Assembly: GCA_964397255.1 (NCBI GenBank)
Contig: CAYNHQ010000008.1
Coordinates: 62,001 to 126,000, forward strand
Reading direction: 5' to 3'
Length of the DNA: 64,000 nt
Source: CAYNHQ01 sp964397255
Lineage (GTDB): Bacteria; Bdellovibrionota_G; JALEGL01; DATDPG01
Within the stretch, counting starts at the first letter, position 1; each line of letters opens with the position of its first letter. Shown here piece after piece: positions 1-8,574 of the stretch. The notes under the pieces are model-generated. The model was not told the DNA's origin. It ran no database searches and saw only the letters and a list, made by a program, of their open reading frames with translations. The translations under genes were made by a program, and so were the position numbers.

Positions 1-1329
1 TCCAAACTTTTCCAAATATTTTTTGTAATAGAGATCCGCTTGACGATATTGGCGCGCGGCCTCGTCAGGATTGCTCTTGTCACTCTTCTGGGCGATCTCG
101 TGGTACTTCTTGGCCATGAAGCGGGCGTACACTTCCGAGCGGTCATAGGCGTATTCGCGCGAATCGGTATCTGTATTTCGCGTCCACCACTGTCCCTGCT
201 TGTCGTACGTGGCGATGAACGTTTCCATTTCATTCGTGGCGGCCGGTAAATTCTGGCTCTTTTCGTAGCACTCCACGAGGCGTGAGTGATTGCGGGGCGC
301 ATCTTCCGCGAATGGATCCGCGGCGAGAAGTCGCTTGTAAGCTTCCGTGGCTTTCGAATAACGGGCCTGGTCATAATAAATCCCCGCCAATTTTCGAAGG
401 ACTTTAAATCCATATTCCGGTTCGCCGATGGATGTAAAGTACTCCTGCGCTTCGTCAATCAGGCCCAGATCGGAATAAAACAACACCAAGTCTTTGAGCG
501 CTTCCTCGCGGAGATCAAGTTCGCTCTTTACGCCCTTGGAATCCTTCACCACCTTTTGCATCACGCTCATGGCGGGGCGGACTTTCCCCTGGTTGTAAAG
601 ACACCACGAAACTTTATAGAGGGCGAAATTGTAGAGTTTGCTCGGTTCTCTCAGAACAATATTAAAGGAGGCGATGGCTTCATTGAAACGGCGTTTGCCG
701 AAGTAATACTCGCCGATTTCCATGTAGGCATCGAGACGAAAGCGGCTCTTTGGATATTTAGTGACAAGCGTTTGGTAGTACTTGAAAGCCGCCTCGTCAT
801 CGCCGATTTCGCCGCTGGAATAACCGGCGCGATGGAGGACCTCATCCATTCGATCGAAATGAGGAGCTGTGGCGATGATCTCTTTAAAAATCTTAAACGA
901 GGCTTCGCCGTTAAATTTCGGTTCCACGGGTTTCTTTTTCAGCTTCCCCTGTACGAATAGGTCCATCTGCTTGTTGTATTGATCCATTTGCCGGAAGTAT
1001 TTGGCCCGATTGTCGAGCCAATAGAGTTCGGCGATTCGAAAAAGGCGGTCCGCCCGCTTGTTGGGATCGGACGTCTTTTTCACGATGCTCGAGAGAAGCC
1101 TGATTTCCTCCTGCATTTTCTGGTGGAGAGCTTCATCAACCTGATAGTCCGGAACGGAAAAGGCCTCAAATTGTCGTCCTCGAAATGCGCCTCGAGTGCT
1201 TTCCTCCCCCTTCTTTGGCGTGGGGGTAGGGGTCTCCGTCGTTTCAATGGAGGGAGCCGTGACCTGTTCTTCCGCGAACGCGGGAGAACACATCAAGGAG
1301 AGAAGAAAGAGGGAAGTCCATCCCTTCAT
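1..1329 (-). CDS. Secreted TPR-repeat protein, 3' end beyond the window
   Basis: The frame is open on the minus strand from ATG at 1329 down to base 1 (443 codons visible) and its stop lies outside the window. It begins with a signal peptide (MKGWTSLFLLSLMCSPAFA, then E), so the product should be periplasmic. A short Thr/Pro-rich linker follows, then a long helical region with tetratricopeptide-like units of the type Y-x-x-L...YP-x-S-x-x-x-x-D-A...Y. The start overlaps the stop of the upstream TPR lipoprotein gene (ATGA), so the two are translationally coupled, and both follow a beta-barrel gene. TPR proteins of this kind scaffold envelope complexes; the arrangement resembles Glt/Agl gliding-motility modules of myxobacteria. 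Coding potential is clear; the specific role is inference. Confidence 0.85.
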   Translation of the reverse strand, partial: MKGWTSLFLLSLMCSPAFAEEQVTAPSIETTETPTPTPKKGEESTRGAFRGRQFEAFSVPDYQVDEALHQKMQEEIRLLSSIVKKTSDPNKRADRLFRIAELYWLDNRAKYFRQMDQYNKQMDLFVQGKLKKKPVEPKFNGEASFKIFKEIIATAPHFDRMDEVLHRAGYSSGEIGDDEAAFKYYQTLVTKYPKSRFRLDAYMEIGEYYFGKRRFNEAIASFNIVLREPSKLYNFALYKVSWCLYNQGKVRPAMSVMQKVVKDSKGVKSELDLREEALKDLVLFYSDLGLIDEAQEYFTSIGEPEYGFKVLRKLAGIYYDQARYSKATEAYKRLLAADPFAEDAPRNHSRLVECYEKSQNLPAATNEMETFIATYDKQGQWWTRNTDTDSREYAYDRSEVYARFMAKKYHEIAQKSDKSNPDEAARQYRQADLYYKKYLEKFG

Positions 1330-2966
1330 GGTTTCTTCACCTCGGCAGTTTCTTTGCAGCGGCTCTGCACATTATAGAGGTAATAGCCCATCTCATCTTC
1401 CCAATATTCGCCGTCGTAATCCCACCAAACGAGTTCCTCACGCAGGCTGTCGGTAAATTCCGGTTTGATGAGGTCTTGGCCCGTAATCACGGGAGGAGCG
1501 AGACGAAGGGAACGCGTCTGAAGAATTTTTCGTTCGGCGCTCACGATTTCGTACCGGACAATGTCTTTTGCATTTTCAAAGTCGCCGATCAGCCGTCGGG
1601 TCAGGAGGAGTTTCTTTCCGGATAAATAACTCGCCTTCGTTTGAAGATCGTTGGCCTTTTGCGACAGGAGTTTGGATAGAAGCTCTGCGCGCGGGCTTTT
1701 TACGGTTTGCAGGATTTCCCGCTCCTGGTTGAGCTCGCGAATGTATCGATGTACGCCGAGGAAGTCGCGATTGGCGGCCGCGAGCTTGAAGAGTTCTTCA
1801 TAGGCATATTTCTCGCTCCCATCCGGATTTCGCTTCTTGCTCGAAAGGAGAGGGTAATATTCCTGTGGCGATCGGGCCTGCCTTGCGAATTGGTCGATCG
1901 AAGTCTTTAGTCCTTTGAAATCACCCTCCAAGCCCGAAAGTGTTTTTACGGCGTCGTCATAGAGACAAAGCTCAAGATAAATCGCGCCCTTGAGAAGCAG
2001 CGACTTTAAGAAGTAGACCTGATCTACAAACGGGCTGTTGAGCGAATGAAGAGTGGACAACGCTTCGTTGAATTTGTTGAGCTTAAATAGGGCCCAACTC
2101 GATTCATAAAGAGCCGTGGGGAAAAATTCTCCTTCCCGGTCGATCTTCTTGTAGTACACAATGGCGAGCGGATAGTTCTTTTCTTCGTAGAAGATTCGCC
2201 CGAGCGCAAGTGCCCCAAGTTCTCGAATCTTTTTCTTCTCGTAGTAATTCACGGGCGAATGAGTATCGAGAATCTGACGGAAGTGGTTGATCGCCGTTTT
2301 CATGTCATTCTTCTTTACGGCGATCGTGCCAAGGATGTACTCCGCAGCGAGATAGAGCCGATTCCGGTGAGGAATCTGGGCGAAAAGCTCCGAGGCTTTA
2401 TCCAAATTCCCCTTTTCGTACACATCTTTCGCGATGAAATATCGAAACTCTTCACGAAGGGAGAGGGGAATCTTGTCGGGCGTAATCGATGAAGCGAGAT
2501 AAAGAATCAATTCGTCGTCTTTTAGCTTTTGAGCAATCGCGATGGCGCGGCGAAGGGATTCATGGGTATGAATTTTCAGCGGTTCTTTCTGAACGATGTC
2601 GGCGAAATAAAGGAGCGCGCCGTAGTCGACGCCCATCTCGTAAAGGGCGACAGCCATGTAGTACTTGGCAAATGAATATTCGGGGAAGTTGGTGTAGCGC
2701 GAGTTCTGCAAAATTCCGTCAAAACGAACAAACGCTTCATTCGGATTCCCGGCCACAAGCATAGAGCGACCGTCTTCCAGTTCTTTGACGAGGCCGGAAT
2801 AAAGCGGGTTTTGCTGAACCACTTTTTGGCGGTTTTGCAGTTGTTGTTGAATGCGCGAATCAAGTTTCTCGTCGAAGTCCTCCACCCGCGAAGCCGAGCA
2901 GCCCATAAATGGAAGGGCGGACAGCGCCAGAAGAGAAAAAGCGGAAACGAAACCTAGCCTTCTCAT
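1326..2966 (-). CDS. TPR-repeat lipoprotein (GltE-like position)
   Basis: The product is 546 residues. I chose the ATG at 2966 because it gives a lipoprotein signal peptide (MRRLGFVSAFSLLALSALPF) with the lipid-modified Cys at residue 23 (FMGC). It lies 1 nt after the stop of the upstream barrel gene. The mature part is largely alpha-helical with repeated TPR-like helix pairs from about residue 60 to 420 and a charged, aromatic C-terminus that includes WWDYDGEYWEDEMGYY. It is probably anchored in the outer or inner membrane, facing the periplasm, and works with the flanking barrel and TPR proteins. The -3 position of the lipobox is Phe rather than Leu, slightly unusual. A relation to gliding-motility lipoproteins is inference from gene order and TPR content. 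Confidence 0.85.
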   Translation of the reverse strand: MRRLGFVSAFSLLALSALPFMGCSASRVEDFDEKLDSRIQQQLQNRQKVVQQNPLYSGLVKELEDGRSMLVAGNPNEAFVRFDGILQNSRYTNFPEYSFAKYYMAVALYEMGVDYGALLYFADIVQKEPLKIHTHESLRRAIAIAQKLKDDELILYLASSITPDKIPLSLREEFRYFIAKDVYEKGNLDKASELFAQIPHRNRLYLAAEYILGTIAVKKNDMKTAINHFRQILDTHSPVNYYEKKKIRELGALALGRIFYEEKNYPLAIVYYKKIDREGEFFPTALYESSWALFKLNKFNEALSTLHSLNSPFVDQVYFLKSLLLKGAIYLELCLYDDAVKTLSGLEGDFKGLKTSIDQFARQARSPQEYYPLLSSKKRNPDGSEKYAYEELFKLAAANRDFLGVHRYIRELNQEREILQTVKSPRAELLSKLLSQKANDLQTKASYLSGKKLLLTRRLIGDFENAKDIVRYEIVSAERKILQTRSLRLAPPVITGQDLIKPEFTDSLREELVWWDYDGEYWEDEMGYYLYNVQSRCKETAEVKKP

Positions 2967-2967
2967 G

Positions 2968-3744
2968 CTACTCCGCCGGGTGTGGGGGGAGGAAGAAAGA
3001 GACCCCCAGAGAATACATTTGATCGTTCGCAATCTTATTAAACGGCAGGCCCTGCCGAACCGTAAAGTTTCGGATATCCAACCGGACTGCAAGCCAGTCG
3101 TTTACGAACAGCTTGCCGCCGAGGCCGACATCAAACCCGAAACGATTTGGTCCCCCCTGCTTCGGCTGTCCTGCCAGATCCGTTCGAATGGTATCCGTAT
3201 CCACGAGTCCCGCGCCGGCCACAATGAAGATGTCGAAGTGGTAGATCCGTTTCGAAAAGATCGAGAGTTTCCCGTAGATGGGCGACCAGAGAACATTTCC
3301 GAAATAGAGAGCCTTGTAGGCCTCCACGCCACCTTTCAGCTGAACACCGCAGTTTGTGTCTGGAATTCCGTCGCCGTTGATATCCGAGTTCGGACTGGGG
3401 CAGGGAATATTCCCCAAGTCCTGAACGATCCCCTTCACCGACTGGAAGGGGTAAATGAACATTCCTTCAAATCCAAAAGTCTCACGAAAGTGGTACGTGT
3501 ATTCGATGGGCAATAACCCGTAGAAAATGAACGTGTTGCTGGGAATGACACCGCCTCCGATCGAAAGCTCATGTCTACCCCCTTTTCGGAAAACTCTGGG
3601 CTGAACGACGTCAATTCCCTCTACCCGGTGATTTCCAATGGTATCTTTCTTCTCCTCCTCGCCGCGTCCCGTACCGGGATGGGCAAGAAATAGGGCCAAA
3701 GCGAGGAAACCTAAAACCTTTGAATTGCGTATCTTTTTTTCCAT
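2968..3744 (-). CDS. Outer-membrane beta-barrel protein (myxobacterial/bdellovibrio-type family)
   Basis: The product is 258 residues with a cleavable signal peptide (about residues 1-29) and a mature part of alternating polar/aromatic strands: VVQPRVFRKGGRHELSIGGG, then YTYHF, LWSPIYGKLSIFSKRIYHFD and AGAGLVDTD. This pattern recalls the outer-membrane barrel family shared by Myxococcota and Bdellovibrionota. An internal loop (about residues 128-148) carries DINGDGIPD, a calcium-binding-like Asp/Gly loop, and two Cys that could form a disulfide. A TTG at 3750 has a better-spaced AGGA and may be the true start. It is the first gene of an operon with the two TPR genes. Confidence 0.85.
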   Translation of the reverse strand: MEKKIRNSKVLGFLALALFLAHPGTGRGEEEKKDTIGNHRVEGIDVVQPRVFRKGGRHELSIGGGVIPSNTFIFYGLLPIEYTYHFRETFGFEGMFIYPFQSVKGIVQDLGNIPCPSPNSDINGDGIPDTNCGVQLKGGVEAYKALYFGNVLWSPIYGKLSIFSKRIYHFDIFIVAGAGLVDTDTIRTDLAGQPKQGGPNRFGFDVGLGGKLFVNDWLAVRLDIRNFTVRQGLPFNKIANDQMYSLGVSFFLPPHPAE

Positions 3745-4054
3745 GATCAAATCTTCATCCTAAAAGTGTGAGGTTGATGTTGCGAGCAAGTTTAGTGCCG
3801 CTCCTTGGGAATTCTGACAAGTGCAACCCATTAAAATAAAAGTAGTTTTTGGCCTCCGGAGAACCGTAGGTCTCCTTCTGCCTCTGCCATAATGAAATCT
3901 TTGCGATCAAGTTCGTAAACTTTTCAATATGTTGGCGTGATGAGATCAGACGACATCATCCTACCAAAACAAAAGTTCCGATACAAACAAATAGGCCAAT
4001 CCTTTCGAGAACTTTATGGAGTTTCCCTCTTCTTGATTGTAAAAGCGGCATTCC
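3745..4054. promoter_or_regulatory. Divergent intergenic region between barrel/TPR operon and tilS
   Basis: About 310 bases without a convincing gene. It should hold the divergent promoters for the barrel/TPR operon (minus) and tilS (plus). A small inverted repeat (GGAGA...TCTCC) is visible near 3860-3877. I see no strong -35/-10 pair for either direction and no clear Shine-Dalgarno for tilS. Confidence 0.4.
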
Positions 4055-5095
4055 ATGGAGCCGCAAACTCAGATCGATGGGTCATTGCCCTCTCGCCAAT
4101 CGCGGGAGATCGCGCGTGGAAAGCGACATCGTGCCCTTCGCTCGTGCGTCCGTCGGGCGCTATCTGAGAGTGGAGCGTTTGACGGCGTGCGTCGGGCGGC
4201 GATCGCTTTTTCGGGGGGCGTCGATTCGTCGGTCCTGCTTCATCTTTTGGCCGATCTTCGAAGGGAAGGGGGTCCGGAATTAGCGGCCGTCCATATTCAT
4301 CATGGTCTTCGAGGTGTGGAAGCCGATCGCGATGCGGCCTCCGCCGAGCGCTTGGCGCGAAAAGAGAAAGTTGAATTCCACATCGCATATCTTCCTCGGA
4401 CGGGATCCCATGTGTCGGAGCATCGTCTTCGGGAATTGCGGATGAAACGTCTCGAAGAAATCGCCTACGAACTCAGAGCCGAACGAATTGTTCTGGCGCA
4501 CCATGCCGACGACCAAGCGGAAACCCTATTGCTCCGCCTTCTCCAAGGTAGCGATGCCCGCGGCTTGGGTGGAATGAGAATTTTTCGTCCTCCTCTCTGG
4601 GTTCGGCCGCTCTTGCGCGTTCGGCGGGAGGAAATTTTGAGAGAAGCGACTTCCTGTAGAATTAAATACGTCGAAGATTCCACAAATCGGTTGACCCATT
4701 ACCGACGAAATTTTTTACGCAAAAATATTTTGCCGACACTCACGACCCAATTCAATCCGCGCTTGACAGAGCATTTAACTGCTCTTGCCGAATCCATGGC
4801 GCGTGTATCGGAATTCTTAGAGTTGGAATCCGAAAAACTTCTCTCGCGTGCGAAAAGAGGAGAGGGGAATTACGACGCTCGTATTCTTCAAGCCGCTCCC
4901 GAGGCTCTTCGACACTCGGCCATTCAGCAGGCCTTTCGTAAGATCGCTGGCGAAACCGCCGCCCTCCGTCGCCCCCAGCTCCACGCCATCGATCGAATGA
5001 TCCTCGCGGCAGACAAGAAAACCTTCTCACTCCTCCCTCGTCACATCCGTGCCATTCGAAAAAAGGGAGAAATTTCATTTAAGAGGGTTCGTTGA
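4055..5095 (+). CDS. tilS: tRNA(Ile)-lysidine synthase
   Basis: TilS makes lysidine at C34 of tRNA-Ile(CAU) from ATP and lysine, changing both amino-acid identity and codon reading. The PP-loop motif SGGVDSS lies at residues 53-59, followed by the HHGLRG and HADDQAETLLLRLLQGS motifs of the family. Length is 346 residues, short for the family: the N-terminal catalytic domain and linker domain are present, with only a reduced C-terminal part. The start is ATG 4055 without a strong ribosome-binding site. Its 3' end overlaps the convergent toxin gene by 17 bases. tilS next to ftsH is a common order; here a toxin-antitoxin pair separates them. Confidence 0.95.
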   Translation: MEPQTQIDGSLPSRQSREIARGKRHRALRSCVRRALSESGAFDGVRRAAIAFSGGVDSSVLLHLLADLRREGGPELAAVHIHHGLRGVEADRDAASAERLARKEKVEFHIAYLPRTGSHVSEHRLRELRMKRLEEIAYELRAERIVLAHHADDQAETLLLRLLQGSDARGLGGMRIFRPPLWVRPLLRVRREEILREATSCRIKYVEDSTNRLTHYRRNFLRKNILPTLTTQFNPRLTEHLTALAESMARVSEFLELESEKLLSRAKRGEGNYDARILQAAPEALRHSAIQQAFRKIAGETAALRRPQLHAIDRMILAADKKTFSLLPRHIRAIRKKGEISFKRVR

Positions 5096-5363
5096 GAACG
5101 CCCATTAATTCGTCGTAGATGGATTCGCGGCGGCCAATGGCGACAACGATGACGGTAATGATCTTTCGATCGACCTTATAGACGACTCGAAAACGACGTA
5201 CCCGAAAGGAATAAAGCCCCGCTAGTTCGTCTCGTAACGGCTTTCCGCAGAAAGGGTCTTTTATTAGTTCACCCAGCGCCTCCCGGACATACTTCTTTGT
5301 CTGCGGGGAAAGAGTCCGAATGACATTTTGAGCTTCAGGGGCGACAACAAGGCGCCATCGCAT
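5079..5363 (-). CDS. RelE/ParE-family toxin
   Basis: A 94-residue basic protein with the RelE fold signature: MRWRLVVAPEAQNVIRTL at the N-terminus, a helical middle (TKKYVREALGELIKDPF), then GLYSFRVRRFRVVYKVD and IITVIVVAIGRRESIY. RelE-type toxins cleave mRNA at the ribosome; whether this copy is a ribonuclease or a ParE-like gyrase toxin cannot be settled by eye. Its ATG follows directly on the antitoxin stop with no gap. Its stop lies inside the convergent tilS 3' end, so the toxin's last codons are shared with tilS. Regulation is probably by the antitoxin acting at the operator near 5650. Confidence 0.85.
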   Translation of the reverse strand: MRWRLVVAPEAQNVIRTLSPQTKKYVREALGELIKDPFCGKPLRDELAGLYSFRVRRFRVVYKVDRKIITVIVVAIGRRESIYDELMGVLNEPS

Positions 5364-5636
5364 TTAGTCGTTCCAAGAAATCTTTTCGAGCGGAATACCT
5401 TTGCCACCCCGACGCAGAAATCGGAGAGAAGTGCGAATTTGGGCCATTAGCTTCTTGTCCGCTTTAATGGCAAGGGTTTCGACAATGGACTCCCACTCGT
5501 CATATGAAATGAGAACGGCAGTTGGTTTTCCTTTTGCCGTAATGACAAGTTCATCTCCCAATCGGCTGACACGCCGAATTGCTTCCAGGGCGCGAGTGCG
5601 GAATTCAGTGACGGGAAGTATATTGAGTGTCTTCAT
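5364..5636 (-). CDS. Phd/YefM-type antitoxin
   Basis: A 90-residue protein with the Phd/YefM pattern: an N-terminal DNA-binding part (ILPVTEFRTRALEAIRRV) followed by DELVITAKGKPTAVLISYDEWESI, and a charged C-terminal tail that would wrap the toxin. It is the first gene of the pair, as usual for such modules, with the toxin directly downstream. The ATG lies only 6 bases after a good -10 hexamer, so the mRNA may be nearly leaderless. It should neutralise the toxin and repress its own promoter. Confidence 0.85.
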   Translation of the reverse strand: MKTLNILPVTEFRTRALEAIRRVSRLGDELVITAKGKPTAVLISYDEWESIVETLAIKADKKLMAQIRTSLRFLRRGGKGIPLEKISWND

Positions 5637-5642
5637 TTTTTA

Positions 5643-5671
5643 ATTGTAGCAGAATTCTGTACAGTTGTGGA
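5643..5671 (-). promoter_or_regulatory. Promoter/operator of the RelE-Phd-type module
   Basis: Read on the minus strand: a -35-like TCCACA (5671-5666), a 17-base spacer, then -10 TACAAT (5648-5643), with the antitoxin ATG 6 bases further on. A perfect 10-base palindrome, CAGAATTCTG (5650-5659), lies in the spacer, a natural operator position for antitoxin autorepression. The elements are seen directly; their use is inferred. Confidence 0.55.
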
Positions 5672-5782
5672 CGGAAGGGTTTTAGGCAGACTTCGATTGA
5701 ATCGGCTTGCATCTATATGATACCCTTCTAAAGTGCTTCTGCGCTCGGCGGCATTCGTCCAAATCTTAGATAAGAGGTTGAA

Positions 5783-7756
5783 TTGAAAGGAAAAAGTGTA
5801 GTTCTCTGGATTCTCCTGACGGTGATGGCCGTGATGGTTTTTCAGTCGGTCAACCAATTCGGCCATATTCGGGCCTTTTCCATCCCCTACAGCACGTTTC
5901 GCGACCAAGTTCGTCAGGGAATGGTTGCCTCTGTTCAGGTCAAGGGAGAGCGGATTCAGGGAGAGTATCGAACCACTCTTCCCAAGGAATTGGCCGACAA
6001 AAAAGAACTCTCCGACTTCGCGGGAAAATCCTTTGAAACCCTTTGGGTCGGAAATGGCGACGAGCTGACAAAATTTTTGGAAGAGCATCAAGTGATCTTC
6101 TCGGCGGTTTCCGAGGAAAACAGCGCCTTTTGGCAGCAATTTATTTTTTATGGACTGCCGTCGCTCATGGTCCTTTTTATGCTGATTGTTTTGATTCGCC
6201 AACTTCAGGCCGGCGGCGGAAAAGCACTTAGCTTCGGGAAATCGAGGGCGCGTCTTGTGGGAGATCATGGGGAAAAAATTACGTTTGTAGATGTCGCTGG
6301 TATCGAAGAGGCAAAAGAAGAGCTCGAAGAGATTATCGATTTTTTGAAGGATCCGAAGAAATTCACAAAGCTCGGGGGAAGGATTCCCCGCGGAGTGCTT
6401 TTAATCGGCGCGCCGGGAACGGGGAAAACACTTTTGGCCCGTGCCATTGCCGGTGAAGCGGGAGTCCCGTTCTTTTCCATCTCGGGTTCTGACTTTGTCG
6501 AAATGTTTGTGGGTGTGGGAGCGTCACGCGTTCGCGACCTTTTTGATCAAGGGAAGAAGAATGCCCCCTGCATTATTTTTATCGATGAGATCGACGCCGT
6601 CGGCCGCCATCGTGGAGCCGGCCTGGGAGGCGGCCATGATGAGCGTGAACAAACACTCAATCAGCTTCTAGTGGAGATGGACGGTTTTGAAGGAAATAGC
6701 GGAGTCATTCTGATCGCGGCGACGAATCGTCCCGATGTTTTGGATCCCGCGCTTTTGCGACCGGGTCGTTTCGACCGACACGTCATCGTTCCTCGGCCGG
6801 ATCTCAATGGACGGCGGGGAATTCTGGATGTTCACACCAAAAAAGTTCCTCTTAGTGAAGATGTTCAGCTCGAAACTTTGGCTCGTGGAACTTCGGGGTT
6901 TGCCGGAGCCGATCTCGCCAATCTCGTAAACGAAGCGGCACTGATGGCGGCCCGATTCAACAAGAAAAAGGTTGAAATGGGAGATTTCGATAAAGCGAAG
7001 GACAAAATCATGCTCGGCAAAGAACGACGAAGCATGCTGATCTCCGATGAAGAAAAGCGTGTCACCGCATTTCACGAAGCGGGGCATACACTCGTGGCGA
7101 AAATGATTCCGGGCGCCGATCCCATCGCCAAGGTGACGATCATTCCGCGAGGAATGGCGTTGGGTTTGACGCATCAATTACCGACCGAAGACAAATACAC
7201 CACGACGCAAGAGGCGGCTGAAACGATGATCGCCATCATGATGGGCGGGAGGGTCGCGGAAGAACTGGAATTCGGCCGCCGTACCAACGGAGCGGGAAAC
7301 GACATTGAGCGGGCCACGGAGCTTGCTCGGAAAATGGTTTGCGAATGGGGTATGAGCGATGTTCTGGGTCCGATGACCTTCGGAAATAAAGAAGAGCAAA
7401 TTTTTCTCGCAAGGGATGTCGCGCGGCAAGCGGATTATAGCGAACAAACCGCCCGGCAGATCGATGATGAAGTTCGGAAAATCGTTCGGAAGAATTTCGA
7501 ACGCGCCAAGACGATCCTTTCGGAGCATCGCGATGCGCTCTCCCGACTGGCGGAAGCCTTATTGGAATATGAATCACTCGACGGCAAAGAGGTGTCAGAA
7601 CTGATTGAAGGAAAAACTTTGACGCGACAAAAGCCAGTGCGAAAACCAAGCGGAACGCCCGAACCGGAAAAAGGGGGTGCCTCAGGTTCACTCATTCCGG
7701 AACCGGCACTAGGAAGAATGATGTCGCGTGGTCAAACCGAGGGAAGAGAGGAATAG
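5783..7756 (+). CDS. ftsH: ATP-dependent zinc metalloprotease FtsH
   Basis: FtsH degrades misassembled membrane proteins and short-lived regulators at the inner membrane. The 657 residues show two N-terminal membrane helices (about 7-23 and 115-135) around a periplasmic domain, Walker A GAPGTGKT at 209-216, Walker B IIFIDEIDAVG, the SRH region (ATNRPDVLDPALLRPGRFDR) and the zinc site HEAGH at 431-435. The start is TTG with AGAGG five bases upstream. The C-terminal tail is Pro/Gly-rich and disordered. cdaA begins 8 bases after the stop, so the genes are probably cotranscribed. Confidence 0.98.
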   Translation: MKGKSVVLWILLTVMAVMVFQSVNQFGHIRAFSIPYSTFRDQVRQGMVASVQVKGERIQGEYRTTLPKELADKKELSDFAGKSFETLWVGNGDELTKFLEEHQVIFSAVSEENSAFWQQFIFYGLPSLMVLFMLIVLIRQLQAGGGKALSFGKSRARLVGDHGEKITFVDVAGIEEAKEELEEIIDFLKDPKKFTKLGGRIPRGVLLIGAPGTGKTLLARAIAGEAGVPFFSISGSDFVEMFVGVGASRVRDLFDQGKKNAPCIIFIDEIDAVGRHRGAGLGGGHDEREQTLNQLLVEMDGFEGNSGVILIAATNRPDVLDPALLRPGRFDRHVIVPRPDLNGRRGILDVHTKKVPLSEDVQLETLARGTSGFAGADLANLVNEAALMAARFNKKKVEMGDFDKAKDKIMLGKERRSMLISDEEKRVTAFHEAGHTLVAKMIPGADPIAKVTIIPRGMALGLTHQLPTEDKYTTTQEAAETMIAIMMGGRVAEELEFGRRTNGAGNDIERATELARKMVCEWGMSDVLGPMTFGNKEEQIFLARDVARQADYSEQTARQIDDEVRKIVRKNFERAKTILSEHRDALSRLAEALLEYESLDGKEVSELIEGKTLTRQKPVRKPSGTPEPEKGGASGSLIPEPALGRMMSRGQTEGREE

Positions 7757-7764
7757 GAAACGAA

Positions 7765-8574
7765 GTGACAGGCAAGCTTGGATTTAGCATCGTAGATATA
7801 CTCGATATCGTCGTTGTGGCTTGCCTCACCTATTGGATTCTTCGATTTATTCGAGGAACGCGAGCCATTTCCATGCTGGTGGGCCTCTGCGTAGCGGTGT
7901 TTCTATATTGGTTTTCTGCGGTTGCGGAACTCTACACACTCAACTGGATTCTTTCGAATGTTTTTGGAAGTCTTCTTTTGGTCATTGTCGTCGTTTTTCA
8001 AAACGACATTCGACGAATTCTCACACAGGTCGGGCGCTCTCCGATTTTCTCCGCATTTGTTCCGACTCAGGGAGCGGAAGTCATCGAGGAACTCATCCGA
8101 ACATCGGTCTCGCTGGCGAATAAGAAGCTTGGGGCGCTTATCGTCATCGAGCGGGACGGAAACGTCATGGATTACGTCGAATCGGGCGTTCCGATCGACG
8201 CCGTGGTTTCAAAAGAAATTATCACGAGCATTTTCCTGCCTGTTTCTCCCATTCACGATGGAGCCATCATCATTCAGAAGGGAAGAATCGTGAAGGCCGG
8301 ATGCTTTCTTCCGCTCACGATGAATCCAAAAATCGGCGCCGAATTTGGTACACGGCACCGCGCGGCCCTCGGTTTGACAGAAGAGACGGACGCGTTTGTG
8401 ATCGTCATTTCCGAAGAGAAAGGCTGGATCTCCGTCGCCCTTCAGGGGAAATTAACACAGGGCCTGGACGGACCTGGGCTTCGTCGTTTGCTCTTGGCGC
8501 ATCTTCGACCCCACGTTTCGCCGCTTCGGCGGTTTTGGTATCAATTTCGCTCTCCGAGGCATGAGGTCGCATGA
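7765..8574 (+). CDS. cdaA: Diadenylate cyclase CdaA (c-di-AMP synthase)
   Basis: It condenses two ATP into cyclic di-AMP, a messenger controlling potassium, osmotic balance and cell-wall growth. The 269 residues begin with three membrane helices (about 8-85), followed by the DAC domain with the signature DGA (HDGAIII) and RHR (GTRHRAALGLTEETDA) motifs. The start is GTG 7765. The gene overlaps cdaR by four bases (ATGA), and cdaA-cdaR-glmM is the classical conserved trio in which CdaR and GlmM modulate the cyclase. A complete kdp potassium operon, a frequent target of c-di-AMP control in other bacteria, lies 31 kb away. Confidence 0.95.
   Translation: MTGKLGFSIVDILDIVVVACLTYWILRFIRGTRAISMLVGLCVAVFLYWFSAVAELYTLNWILSNVFGSLLLVIVVVFQNDIRRILTQVGRSPIFSAFVPTQGAEVIEELIRTSVSLANKKLGALIVIERDGNVMDYVESGVPIDAVVSKEIITSIFLPVSPIHDGAIIIQKGRIVKAGCFLPLTMNPKIGAEFGTRHRAALGLTEETDAFVIVISEEKGWISVALQGKLTQGLDGPGLRRLLLAHLRPHVSPLRRFWYQFRSPRHEVA

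Noticed and set aside
286..960. A 224-codon open frame on the plus strand
   Set aside because: It lies opposite the TPR gene, whose minus-strand frame has a signal peptide and TPR pattern over its whole length; the plus-strand translation resembles no protein.
2851..3516. A 221-codon open frame on the plus strand
   Set aside because: Opposite the barrel and lipoprotein genes, both of which are convincing; it is a shadow.
3937..4167. A 76-codon plus-strand frame upstream of and into tilS
   Set aside because: It overlaps the tilS start in another frame, and its translation has no recognisable features.
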